Origin: CAKZLS01 sp963771545
GTDB taxonomy: Bacteria; Pseudomonadota; Alphaproteobacteria; Rhodospirillales; Defluviicoccaceae
DNA: 64,000 bases
Direction of reading: 5' to 3'
Assembly (NCBI GenBank): GCA_963771545.1
Contig: CAVYTX010000004.1
Span: 124,001 to 188,000, forward strand
How positions within the stretch are numbered: the stretch's first letter is position 1; each line of letters opens with the position of its first letter. The notes under the pieces were generated by a model that was not told where the DNA came from, ran no database searches, and was given only the letters and a program-made list of their open reading frames with translations. A program made the translations under genes and the position numbers. Below, piece by piece: positions 35,801-44,780 of the stretch.

Positions 35801-37661
35801 CGACGTGTTTGGCAACGGCATGCTGCTGTCGCCCCACATCAAGCTGCTCGCCGCCTTCAACCATATGCACATCTTCATCGATCCAGATCCGGATCCGGAA
35901 GCGAGCTTCGCGGAACGCCGGCGGTTGTTCGATCTGCCGCGCTCCGCGTGGACCGACTATGACTCCAAGCTGATTTCGGAAGGCGGCGGGATTTTCGAAC
36001 GCAAGGCCAAGTCGATCGCGGTGTCGCCGCAAATCCGCGAATCCTTCGGCATCGACGCGGACAAGTTGACCCCTAACGAGTTCATGCGCCAGTTGCTCAA
36101 GAGCGAGGTGGACCTGCTGTGGTTCGGCGGCATCGGAACGTACGTCAAGGCGGGACATGAATCCCATGGCGACGTGGGCGACCGCGCCAACGACGCCATC
36201 CGCGTCAACGGCGCCGAACTCCGCTGCAAAGTGATCGGCGAGGGAGCCAACCTCGGCCTCACCCAACTGGGCCGCATCGAGTTCGCCCGCGCGGGCGGCC
36301 GCGCCAACACCGACTTCATCGACAATTCGGCCGGCGTCGACTGCTCCGATCACGAGGTCAACATCAAGATTCTGCTCGATGCCGCGATCTATGATGGCGA
36401 CCTGACCGCCAAACAGCGGAACAGCCTGCTCACCAAGATGACCGACGAGGTCGGCGATCTGGTTCTGCGCGACAACTACCTGCAAACCCAAGCCATCACT
36501 TTGATCGAGGCCGAGGGCGTCGATACCCTGGAGAACCAGGGCCGGCTGATCCGCATGTTCGAGCGACAGGGCCGGCTGAACCGGGATGTGGAGTTCCTGC
36601 CCCATGACGAGGAACTCACCGATCGGGCCGCCAACAGACAGGGTCTGACTCGGCCGGAGATCTCGGTTCTGTTTTCGTACTGCAAGATGTGGCTGTACGA
36701 CGAAATCCTGGAATCCGATCTCCCCGACGACCGCCACTTGGCCGAGGACGTGATCCGCTATTTTCCCGCGCCGCTGCACAAGACCTACAAGAATCGCATC
36801 GCCAGCCATCGTCTTCGCCGTGAGCTCATCGCCACGTCCATCACCAACAGCTTGATCAACCGGGTCAGCGGCACCTTCGTCACCGAGATCGCCGAGAAGA
36901 CGGGCATGCCGGCGGTGGACATTGCCCGCGCCTACATCATCTCCCGCGACGTGTTCGCGCTTCGCGACGTGTGGGAACAGATCGAGGCGCTGGATAACAA
37001 GGTGCCGGCGTCCGTGCAGGTCACCTTGCACCGCCAGATGCAAACCCTGACCCAGCGCGGCGCCCTGTGGTTCCTGCGCAACGGCGGCAGCCCAATCGAC
37101 ATTACCGTCAATATCTCCGCGTTCGGGTCCTCCGTGACGGCGCTTGGCGACATGATCGAATCGGTGCTTCCCGAGGATATGAACGGCCGCATCCAGCATC
37201 GGGTCGGGCGTTATCGGGACGACGGTGTTCCGGAAGCGCTTGCGCGTAAGGTGGCGTATGCCATCGTCATGCCATCGGCGTGCGATATCGTGCGGCTGTC
37301 GACGGCCCGAGGCGTTCCCATCGAGGAGGTGGCGCGGCTCTATTTCAGCGTCGGCGAGGACCTTGGTTTCGGTTGGCTCCGCTATCAGGGCGAGAAGCTC
37401 GCGGCCGCGAGCTATTGGGAGAAGTTGGCGGCCGCCGCGGTAATCGAGGAGTTCTACGCTCATCAGCGCGATGTGACTCAAGGCATCCTCGAGGCCGCGG
37501 GTGGGGCGACCGACGGCGCCATCGACGCTTGGGCTGCTCCGCGCAAGGCGTCGGTGGAACGTGCGCGTGGACTGGTGGCGGAGTTGGAAGCGGCGAACGT
37601 TGTCGATTTGTCGATGCTGACCGTCGCCAGCCGCCAGTTGGGTTCGCTCATCGAACGCTAG
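32825..37661 (+). CDS. NAD-dependent glutamate dehydrogenase (large ~180-kDa type), frameshifted
   Basis: This enzyme deaminates glutamate to 2-oxoglutarate, and the large bacterial form is mainly catabolic. The ATG at 32825 follows GGCGGGGAGGAG. One frame encodes residues 1-~365, from MPHFTESHKAELIAKAVETA to EMAGFEFSG. Near 33921 the homology moves to another frame, HDGRALMNIVANFPRDELFQ, which stays open to 37661. One extra base in GGGCCACGAC explains the shift. The joined protein is about 1,612 residues, the normal length. The catalytic region has GGLRWSDRREDFRTEVLGLM, GSKGGFVLKRA and the NAD region GDMSGDVFGNGMLLS. Confidence 0.88.
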
Positions 37662-37665
37662 TTCG

Positions 37666-38970
37666 TTGACAGTGGTGGAGGGAGCCGAGTCCGGCGCGAA
37701 GGTCCAGGCGGTTGGCTGGGCGCGCTTCGCCTGGTGCACTTATGACTGGGCCAACTCGGCCTTTCCCGCCGTCGTCACCACCTTTGTGTTCGCCGCATAT
37801 TTCGCCAAGGCGGTCGCCGTGGACGACGTGACTGGCGCCAGCCAATGGGCGTACGCCTTGAGCGCCTCGGCGCTGGCCGTGGCGGTGGCGAGCCCGATCC
37901 TCGGGGCCATCGCCGACAGGGCCGGGCGGCGCAAGCCATGGGTCGGCGTGTTCACGGTCATTTGTATCGCCGCCACCGCCATGCTGTGGTTTGGCGAACC
38001 GGGCCCATCGAATGTCCCATGGGTTCTGATCTTCATGGCGCTCGCCAACTTCGCCTTCGAGACCGGGACGGTGTTCTATAACGCCATGCTGCCGTCGCTG
38101 GCGCCCCAAGACAGGATCGGACGGTTGTCGGGCTGGGGCTGGGGGCTCGGGTATGCCGGCGGCCTGTTTTGTCTGGTGGTGGCATTGCTAGTGCTGGTGC
38201 GGCCGGACCCGCCGCTGTTCGGGTTGGACAAGGAAACGTTCGAGCCCGTCCGGGCCACCGCGCTTCTGGTGGCCGGTTGGTTCGCGGTGTTCTGCGTCCC
38301 ATTCTTCGTGCTCGTTCCCGATGCGCCGGCGGGAACGCTGCCGGCGGCCGAGTTGATACGGCAGGGACTGGTCACGCTTGCGGGAACCTTCCGGCGGATC
38401 CGCGAGTACCGTCAGATCGCCCTCTTCCTGATCGCCCGGATGATCTACAACGACGGTCTGAACACGCTGTTCAGCGTCGGCGGCATTTACGCGGTGGTGA
38501 CCTTCGGCATGAGTTTCGATGAAATTCTCATGTTCGGCATTGCCATGAACGTCACCGCCGGCATCGGCGCGTTCGCGTTCGGCTGGGTGGACGACTGGAT
38601 CGGCGCCAAGCGCACCATCCTGATCGCTGTGAGTGCGTTGACCCTTCTCGGCGCCGCCTTGCTGGTGATCGAATCCAAGACGCTGTTCTGGGTATTCGCC
38701 TTGCCGCTCGGCTTGTTTTTCGGTCCGGCGCAATCCGCCAGCCGGTCGTTGATGGCGCGGGTCGCGCCGCCGCGTCTCCGCACGGAAATGTTCGGCCTCT
38801 ACGCGCTGTCGGGCAAGGCCACGGCGTTTCTCGGACCGGCGGCGTTCGGCTGGGTGACGGCGATGGCGCAAAACCAGCGCGTCGGACTTGCCACCGTCCT
38901 CGTCTTCTTCATCGTCGGCATGCTCTTGCTGCTGCCGGTCCGCGAACCGAAGGCGGCGGCGGAAGGCTAA
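37666..38970 (+). CDS. MFS transporter of the UMF1 (Atg22-like) family
   Basis: A ~434-residue integral membrane protein with about 12 predicted helices. The opening AWCTYDWANSAFPAVVTTFV is the hallmark of UMF1/Atg22-like transporters, and GAIADRAGRRKPWVGVF is the MFS loop 2-3 motif. Substrate unknown. There is no ATG: TTG 37666 or GTG 37672/37675 are candidate starts, all a few bases after the glutamate dehydrogenase stop, so it is probably co-transcribed. It ends 4 bp inside the end of convergent purH. Confidence 0.88.
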   Translation: MTVVEGAESGAKVQAVGWARFAWCTYDWANSAFPAVVTTFVFAAYFAKAVAVDDVTGASQWAYALSASALAVAVASPILGAIADRAGRRKPWVGVFTVICIAATAMLWFGEPGPSNVPWVLIFMALANFAFETGTVFYNAMLPSLAPQDRIGRLSGWGWGLGYAGGLFCLVVALLVLVRPDPPLFGLDKETFEPVRATALLVAGWFAVFCVPFFVLVPDAPAGTLPAAELIRQGLVTLAGTFRRIREYRQIALFLIARMIYNDGLNTLFSVGGIYAVVTFGMSFDEILMFGIAMNVTAGIGAFAFGWVDDWIGAKRTILIAVSALTLLGAALLVIESKTLFWVFALPLGLFFGPAQSASRSLMARVAPPRLRTEMFGLYALSGKATAFLGPAAFGWVTAMAQNQRVGLATVLVFFIVGMLLLLPVREPKAAAEG

Positions 38971-40538
38971 TGCCGGAAGTGGCGCATGCCGGTGAACACC
39001 ATGGCGAGGCCCTTTTCGTCGGCGGCGGCGATGACCTCGTCGTCGCGCACGGACCCGCCCGGCTGTATGATGGCAGTGGCGCCCGCCTCGGCCGTGGCCA
39101 GCAGGCCGTCGGCGAACGGGAAGAACGCGTCGGACGCCACCACAGAACCAATGGTGCGCGTTTCCGCCGCGCCGGCCGCCTTGTCGGCGTCGGCCGACTT
39201 CCAGGCGGCGATCCGGGCTGAATCCACGCGGCTCATCTGGCCGGCGCCGACGCCGACGGTTGCGCCGTCCTTGCAGTAGACGATGGCGTTGGACTTGACG
39301 TGCTTGCACACCCTGTACGCGAATTCGAGATCGGCCATCTCGGCATTGGTGGGGGCGCGCTTAGTCGCCACCTTGAGCGCGCCCGAGGTGACGGCGTTGT
39401 CGCGGCCCTGGAGAAGATAGCCGCCGGAGAGCGACCGCAAGGTCATTCCCGGCCCCCTCGGATCGGGCAGGCCGCCGGCCACCAGCACCCTCAGGTTTTT
39501 CTTGGTCGCCAGGATGGCGCGGGCGTCGGCGTCGATGTCCGGCGCGATGATCACCTCGGCGAACAGCTTGGCGATGTCCTCTGCGGTGGCGGCGTCGAGC
39601 GCGCGGTTGAGGGCGATGATGCCGCCGAACGCGCTGACCGGGTCGCAGGCCAGCGCCTTGGCGTAGGCTTCCCTAACCGAGGTCGCGATGGCGACACCGC
39701 AAGGATTGGCGTGCTTGATGATGGCGACGGCCGGCGGCTCGAACTCGGACACCAACTCGAACGCCGCGTCGGTGTCGTTCAGGTTGTTGAAGCTTAGCTC
39801 CTTGCCCTGGATCTGTTCGGCCGTCGCCACGCCCGGCCTCTGCTCGCCCGAGACGTAGAATGCGGCCGCCTGGTGCGGGTTTTCGCCATAGCGCATGGTT
39901 TGCTTGCGCGTTCCGGCGAACACCAAGCGCTCGGGAAACGGATCACCCTCGACATTGTTGAACCACGCCGAAATGGCGGCGTCGTAAGCGCCGGTCCGCC
40001 CATAAGCCTTGGCCGCCAACCGGCGGCGAAGCGCGGCCGTGGTACCGCCGCCCTTCGCCTTCATTTCGTCCATCAGCCGCGCATAGTCTCCCGGATCCAC
40101 CACAACGGTAACGAAAGCATGGTTCTTGGCGGCCGCCCGGATCAGCGCCGGCCCGCCGATGTCGATGTTCTCGATGCACGTGTCGAACGACGCGCCTTGG
40201 GCCGCCGTCGCCTCGAAGGGATAGAGATTGACCACAAGCAGGTCGATGGGGACGATGCCATGGTCCACCATGGCACGCTCGTGGTCCGGATTGCCGCGGA
40301 TGGCCAACAGACCGCCGTGAATGGCCGGCTGCAGGGTCTTGACGCGGCCGTCCATGATTTCGGGAAAGCCCGTATGCTCGGAAACTTCCAACACCACGAC
40401 CCCGGCCTCCCTCAAAGCCGTGGCCGACCCGCCGGTGGAAAGGATCGCCACGCCCTGACCCTCCAGAAAGCGGCCAAGTTCCGTGAGGCCAGTCTTGTCC
40501 GAAACGGAAATCAGCGCGCGGCGGATTGGTGTGTTCAT
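38967..40538 (-). CDS. purH: bifunctional AICAR transformylase / IMP cyclohydrolase
   Basis: A 523-residue enzyme for the last two steps of IMP synthesis. The N-terminal cyclohydrolase begins MNTPIRRALISVSDKTGLTE and has STGGSATALREAGV and PEIMDGRVKTLQPAIHGGLL. The C-terminal transformylase has LRYGENPHQ-type MRYGENPHQAAAFYV, HANPCGVAIA and the end motif GSVRDDEVIAAADEKGLAMV. ATG 40536-40538 gives canonical length; an upstream in-frame ATG at 40610 is less likely. No frame problem. Confidence 0.97.
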   Translation of the reverse strand: MNTPIRRALISVSDKTGLTELGRFLEGQGVAILSTGGSATALREAGVVVLEVSEHTGFPEIMDGRVKTLQPAIHGGLLAIRGNPDHERAMVDHGIVPIDLLVVNLYPFEATAAQGASFDTCIENIDIGGPALIRAAAKNHAFVTVVVDPGDYARLMDEMKAKGGGTTAALRRRLAAKAYGRTGAYDAAISAWFNNVEGDPFPERLVFAGTRKQTMRYGENPHQAAAFYVSGEQRPGVATAEQIQGKELSFNNLNDTDAAFELVSEFEPPAVAIIKHANPCGVAIATSVREAYAKALACDPVSAFGGIIALNRALDAATAEDIAKLFAEVIIAPDIDADARAILATKKNLRVLVAGGLPDPRGPGMTLRSLSGGYLLQGRDNAVTSGALKVATKRAPTNAEMADLEFAYRVCKHVKSNAIVYCKDGATVGVGAGQMSRVDSARIAAWKSADADKAAGAAETRTIGSVVASDAFFPFADGLLATAEAGATAIIQPGGSVRDDEVIAAADEKGLAMVFTGMRHFRH

Positions 40539-40929
40539 CTGTGAATTCCCCCCAAGACTCATCCGTTGGATTGATTGACGCGTATAGCAGAGCCAGGGGT
40601 TTCCGCGCATCTGTTTGATGGGCCGAAAGCATGGCGAGTTTAAATTTTACCCCGGCACATCCGCACGGACTTACGGACAGGATCGTGTTGCAAATATACA
40701 TCCAGGAGAGAGTCAATGACGGGATTGCGCGGTTGTGACGAGATGTCCCCGTTATCCACAGATTTCCAGGGTTTTTCAACAATCCGCCGGGGAGTACCTT
40801 CCGCGCTTCGCTTAACTACACGTTCAAGTAGTATTTATATTGGTGATGAAACCATTTGCTTTTATCGTTAAAATTTGCAACTATATTTAGAGTAAGTTGA
40901 CCGATATATACAAGTGTGGAGTGCATTCG
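40539..40929. other. intergenic region upstream of purH
   Basis: A 391-bp gap between divergent genes. It is AT-rich between about 40815 and 40920. It must hold the purH promoter and one for the small gene at 40930, but I could not identify a purine riboswitch or a clear operator. Confidence 0.4.
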
Positions 40930-41136
40930 ATGACCCTCGCTGTCGAGATCAGCACGGTCCGTTACGAGCGGGTTCACCGACGCAAGCCGCGTGGCTTCAC
41001 GCTTTGGTATTTTCGGATGCCCGACGGCTGGATGTTTAGCCAGGCCGGCACCTATGCCGCGGCGAAACGCGCGGCGACGGCCCACGCCCGACGGCGGGGT
41101 CTTGGCCCGGTGGCGCGCTTGCAGGTATGGTCGTGA
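40930..41136 (+). CDS. small basic hypothetical protein
   Basis: A 68-residue frame from ATG at 40930: MTLAVEISTVRYERVHRRKP and then GFTLWYFRMPDGWMFSQAGT, ending in an Arg/Ala-rich tail. The composition (basic, aromatic, orderly) looks like a real small protein, but I recognise no family. A basal role in nucleic-acid binding would be a guess. Confidence 0.5.
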   Translation: MTLAVEISTVRYERVHRRKPRGFTLWYFRMPDGWMFSQAGTYAAAKRAATAHARRRGLGPVARLQVWS

Positions 41137-41338
41137 CCCAAACCCCGGTTTCTTGACGGCGTCGCTCCGTCGCGGCTCGTTCCAAGGCAAGCTTGCATGG
41201 CCAACTCGCTGTTCCGGTGCAGCGTCGGAAACGCAGCGGACCGCCGGAAATTCCATGGAATTGCTCCCAATAGTTCCGGCGATCCGCGCCCCCCGCGCCT
41301 CGGAGCGCCCCCTACGCCCCGAAGACCTCGATGAATCG

Positions 41339-41437
41339 CTATGCCCAGTACCCAGCGAATGTCGCGAAGGTAAGCGCGATGGCGATGGCCACGGCAATGG
41401 GCGCAATGGCCCGCGCCAGAATTCGGTCGATCTTCAT
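41339..41437 (-). CDS. 32-residue single-span membrane micro-ORF
   Basis: The frame MKIDRILARAIAPIAVAMAI and 12 more residues has a basic start and one hydrophobic helix. The ATG is preceded by GTGGGGGAAATT, a possible ribosome site. There is no homologue I recognise, and chance cannot be excluded for so short a frame. Confidence 0.35.
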   Translation of the reverse strand: MKIDRILARAIAPIAVAIAIALTFATFAGYWA

Positions 41438-41668
41438 AATTTCCCCCACTTGCCACAAAAAAACGGTTACATTTCCATGCTCCAAGTGTGGGAATAATAA
41501 ACCCTGTCATGGCGGCGCTCTGTGAACCAGTTCACAAAGCGATCGAAAACACGTGCGCCGCCGGCCGGAATCGCCGCTGCAGTCGATGGGGTTGACAGAC
41601 GGGTGGGAAAAGTCGATGAGGCCGTGAAAACAGGATCTACACTAAACACCGTTCCCGGAGGACCAACG

Positions 41669-41971
41669 ATGCAATCCGCACCACCGTCCCGCGTGTTCGC
41701 GGTGTCGTCCGTCGTCGTGTTCGCGACGATGCTGGCCCTAGCCGGCTGTTCGTCCAAGGAAGAAAGTGTGATCGTGGATTCGAGCCCGGACGGCATCACT
41801 ATTCAGTACGACAGCCGCTATCCGACCATGGCCGGCGTCGACGCCGACGAGCATTGCGGCAAGTATGGAAAATCGGCGGTTCGCACGGAGACAAAGAAAC
41901 CAAGCACCATGGAAGAAGTTGCCGATCCATACGGTGCGGTCGGTGTTTTCGAATGTGTGGTTAACAGGTAA
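41669..41971 (+). CDS. small lipoprotein
   Basis: A 100-residue precursor with a signal peptide and lipobox LAGC (residues ~26-29), so it should be lipid-anchored. The mature part includes VDSSPDGITIQYDSRYPTMA, ADEHCGKYGKSAVRTETKK and ends FECVVNR; the two cysteines after the lipobox could form a disulfide. The ATG follows GGAGGACCAACG. It resembles short lipoproteins of Rhodospirillales of unknown role. It opens a run of exported proteins. Confidence 0.8.
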   Translation: MQSAPPSRVFAVSSVVVFATMLALAGCSSKEESVIVDSSPDGITIQYDSRYPTMAGVDADEHCGKYGKSAVRTETKKPSTMEEVADPYGAVGVFECVVNR

Positions 41972-42133
41972 GATCGGCCCAAGTCGCAAGTGCTTCCCCT
42001 GATTTCGAAGCTGCCGACTTACCGCTTGATTGTTGAGACGAAAGCTTCAATCGTCGGGAGCGCTGGCGCGGGAAAAGATGAGTCGGTCGCGGTGTCCGCG
42101 GAGCCTTGCGACCCAAAGAATGAGGGAAAGACG

Positions 42134-42646
42134 ATGACAAGGGCAGTGCTGTTGGCTGTGGTGACCGCGAGCTTGATGGCGATTGCCGGCGGTGTCCACG
42201 CCGCCGGCGCCGGTTCGGCCATAACCGCCCACAAGGGCGTTTCCGTAACCTTTACCGAAGGCGCAGGGACGTGCGGCATCCGTAGCAAGGACGAATTCGC
42301 CAAGCAGCTCGACGACAGCCTCGGCAGGATCGGACTGCGCGTCGATCCCAACGAGCCCGTGCTCGCCCGTCTCACCGTATCGGCCAAACCCATCGAATCG
42401 CTGGAAGGCAAATGCGTGGTGTTCGTCGGGCTGGCGTTTATTATCCCCATGGAGATGGACTTCATCAAGCTCACCGAAAAGGTCACCAACCGCAAGGCTA
42501 TGGTCGATGTCTTGGAAAAAACACGCGACTTTCCCATCGTGCTATACGAAGACAGCGACTTCACCGCGGCGTGGCCGACGAACAGTCACGGCGACGCTCT
42601 TTATCTCGTCGATCAGTTGGTGCAGCGGTTTGCTGGAAGCCGCTGA
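42134..42646 (+). CDS. exported hypothetical protein
   Basis: A 170-residue protein beginning MTRAVLLAVVTASLMAIAGG, a signal peptide cleaved near VHAAG. The mature part has VSVTFTEGAGTCGIRSKDEF, LARLTVSAKPIESLEGKCVV (two cysteines, possibly paired) and FTAAWPTNSHGDALYLVDQL. I recognise no named family. The ATG follows AGGGAAAG. It is one of five consecutive plus-strand exported proteins. Confidence 0.75.
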   Translation: MTRAVLLAVVTASLMAIAGGVHAAGAGSAITAHKGVSVTFTEGAGTCGIRSKDEFAKQLDDSLGRIGLRVDPNEPVLARLTVSAKPIESLEGKCVVFVGLAFIIPMEMDFIKLTEKVTNRKAMVDVLEKTRDFPIVLYEDSDFTAAWPTNSHGDALYLVDQLVQRFAGSR

Positions 42647-42703
42647 CAAACCATTCGCCGGCAACCGGCATACACAGAGAGGGAAGAAACGGAGATGACA
42701 TCC

Positions 42704-43150
42704 ATGATGATTCGAATGCTCGGCGTCCTTGCCGTCATTACAGCGCTGACAACCGCTGGAAGCGTTGACGCTCAGGACAAACCGCAGAAAATCACCGGAA
42801 CCATCGAGTTCCATGAATTGCAGGTGGCCTACATCGGCAGCGGAACCATGGGCCACGGTACGCTGTTTTTCCAAGGGAATTCCTATCCCATCAAGGTCGC
42901 TGGACTGGGCATCGGCGGCATCGGCCTATCCGAAATTCAGGCCCACGGTGATGTCTATGGGCTCGAGAACATCGAAGACTTCGAGGGCCTCTACGGTGAG
43001 GCGCAAACCGGGTACGCGCTTGGCGATCAGAGTTCGGGTGAAATGTGGCTGCAGAACCCAAACGGCGTCATCATTCATCTCGACACCAAGCGCGACGGCC
43101 TAATGCTTTCCTTTGGTGCCGAGGGTTTGAACATTCAGATGGATGAATAA
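42704..43150 (+). CDS. exported hypothetical protein
   Basis: A ~148-residue secreted protein. The start lies among three ATGs (42695, 42704, 42707); 42704 has GGAG at good distance. The signal peptide ends TTAGSVDAQ. The mature part, KITGTIEFHELQVAYIGSGT with GQTLFF-like strands, GGIGLSEIQAHGDVYGLENI and a terminal LMLSFGAEGLNIQMDE, looks like an all-beta domain. The phrase VYGLENIEDFEGLYGEAQTG resembles DUF1134-type or SYLF-associated exported proteins, but I do not assign a family. A SYLF gene follows. Confidence 0.72.
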   Translation: MMIRMLGVLAVITALTTAGSVDAQDKPQKITGTIEFHELQVAYIGSGTMGHGTLFFQGNSYPIKVAGLGIGGIGLSEIQAHGDVYGLENIEDFEGLYGEAQTGYALGDQSSGEMWLQNPNGVIIHLDTKRDGLMLSFGAEGLNIQMDE

Positions 43151-43220
43151 GCGGCGCGCGGCTCACCACTGGTCGACCGGCTATAGAACCGACAAACAGC
43201 TATTTTGGAGCGTTAACACT

Positions 43221-43916
43221 ATGCTTATGAGAAAGATGATCCCCTGCCTCACGGCGTTGTTGTTGACGTTTGCCGTCATCGGCAACGCCCTTGCCGGCGC
43301 AACCCAGGGGGCGCTGGTCGAGGGCGCGCTGGAGGAACTTCAAGGATACTTCAAGGATACGCAGTGGGACGGGGTGAAAAACGTCCTGGGCGGCGCGAAG
43401 GGCGTCATCATCGCACCGGACGTGGAGTCCGGCGCCTTCATCCTCGGCGTGGAGAATGGAACCGGCGTGCTGCTGGCCCGCCACGGAGAGGTGTGGAGCG
43501 ATCCGGTTTTCGTAAAGCTGTGGGAGGAAAGCGCGGGCTTTCAGGCCGGGATCAAGCAATCGAAGGTCCTGATGCTGATCCTGACGCGCAACTCCATCAA
43601 GCAGGTTGCCGACGGCGTTTCGCGGGTCGGCGCGACGGGCGGGTTCGCGCTCGGGCCCCTCGGTGTGAGCGCGACCGGCGCCGGCGGGATTTCGGGCGGA
43701 GTCCAGATCCTCACCGTTGCCACATCCGAAGGTCTGGAAGCGGGAAGCGGGCTTGCCAACATGAACATCAACCCCGTCGAAGAACTGAACACCCAGGCAT
43801 ACGGCAGCGGTTTCAATGCAACCGAAATTCTCTCGAAGCCGGGCGGACAACTTGACATCGCCATATCCCTCCGGGATCTCTTGGCGAAAACATCCCAAAG
43901 CGCGTGGAAAGATTAA
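43221..43916 (+). CDS. exported SYLF/Ysc84 domain protein
   Basis: A 231-residue exported protein. The signal peptide covers MIPCLTALLLTFAVIGNALA. The SYLF domain is recognised from LGGAKGVIIAPDVESGAFIL, GTGVLLARHGEVWSDPVFVK, FQAGIKQSKVLMLILT and the Gly-rich GPLGVSATGAGGISGGVQI. In eukaryotes SYLF binds phosphoinositides; bacterial exported members are little studied. Three ATGs are possible near the start. The next gene starts 3 bp after the stop, so they are co-translated. Confidence 0.88.
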   Translation: MLMRKMIPCLTALLLTFAVIGNALAGATQGALVEGALEELQGYFKDTQWDGVKNVLGGAKGVIIAPDVESGAFILGVENGTGVLLARHGEVWSDPVFVKLWEESAGFQAGIKQSKVLMLILTRNSIKQVADGVSRVGATGGFALGPLGVSATGAGGISGGVQILTVATSEGLEAGSGLANMNINPVEELNTQAYGSGFNATEILSKPGGQLDIAISLRDLLAKTSQSAWKD

Positions 43917-43918
43917 TC

Positions 43919-44401
43919 ATGCATCTTCGAAACTGTAATTGCCTGTGGGCTCGCCCTCTTGGTGTAGCGGCTGTCGTGGCGATTGCGGCGAACGCGCATG
44001 CGTTCGATGCCGTCTCCATGAAACAACTCAGCGCTGACGAGGAATGCCCGAAGTGTGATCTGAGCGACGCCGACCTCCGCAACGGCTCATACCTCGGCGC
44101 CGATTTCTCAAATGCCAATCTAAGCGGGGCGAACCTCGAGGGCGTGGTCATGGTCGAAGCGACCCTGGAAGGCGCGAACCTGCGCGGCGCGGATCTCACC
44201 GACGCCGTTCTCGAGGCGGCGAGCTTGAAAGGCGCCGATCTGACCGGCGCGACACTGACGCGGACCAGTCTCAGCGGAGCGGATCTGAGCGGGGTGACCG
44301 GCCTGACCCAAAAGCAGCTCGACCAAACCTGCGACGACGGCTCGGACGATCCGTCCGCCGCCACGCTGCCTAAAGGACTGATCTTGAAACAGTGTAACTG
44401 A
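43919..44401 (+). CDS. secreted pentapeptide-repeat protein, copy A
   Basis: A 160-residue protein with a signal peptide ending IAANAHA and, after a short linker, CPKC followed by about 16 pentapeptide units (for example LSGANLEGVVMVEATLEGAN and LRGADL). These should fold as a right-handed quadrilateral beta-helix. The C-terminus GLTQKQLDQTCDD and a final KQC give further cysteines. Most characterised pentapeptide proteins are cytosolic; a periplasmic one with paired cysteines is less usual. A paralogue lies at 46452. Confidence 0.9.
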   Translation: MHLRNCNCLWARPLGVAAVVAIAANAHAFDAVSMKQLSADEECPKCDLSDADLRNGSYLGADFSNANLSGANLEGVVMVEATLEGANLRGADLTDAVLEAASLKGADLTGATLTRTSLSGADLSGVTGLTQKQLDQTCDDGSDDPSAATLPKGLILKQCN

Positions 44402-44519
44402 GCCGTTGCCGAAATCCGGGCCGTCCTGGAAAAAGCATAGACGGCGCGGCGGACGGGCCGCCGAAAGGCGGACAATGTGCTCGTACTTTAACCACCCATA
44501 TCCAGGCAAGGAGAACAGA

Positions 44520-44780
44520 ATGGTTAGATTTGCTGTCGTACCGGTCCTGATCCTCGGCGTCTCGCTGGCATCGGAAGGGGCGGCCGAGGAACAGGTGGCG
44601 GAGATCATTGCCGTTCAAGTGCGCGACCAAGGCCACCCCTGCGAAGATGCGAAAACCGTGGAACGGGACCCCAAAGCATCCAGGCCCGGCGAGGAGGCGT
44701 GGATCCTGCACTGCAGCAACGCCACCTATCGTGTCCGGCTCGTTCCCGACATGGACGCCCACATCGAGAGGATCGAGTAG
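44520..44780 (+). CDS. small exported hypothetical protein
   Basis: An 86-residue precursor, MVRFAVVPVLILGVSLASEG, with a cleavable signal near AAEEQ. The mature part, about 63 residues, has two cysteines (HPCEDAKTVERD and WILHCSNATYRVRLVP), likely to form a disulfide. The pattern GHPCxxA...W.L.C.NATYRV is common in small alphaproteobacterial periplasmic proteins of unknown function. The ATG follows AGGAGAACAGA. Confidence 0.78.
   Translation: MVRFAVVPVLILGVSLASEGAAEEQVAEIIAVQVRDQGHPCEDAKTVERDPKASRPGEEAWILHCSNATYRVRLVPDMDAHIERIE

Noticed and set aside
33825..37739. A 1,304-codon open frame on the minus strand
   Set aside because: It lies antisense to glutamate dehydrogenase and reflects the GC-rich codon pattern; the translation is low in recognisable motifs and the plus strand has clear homology.
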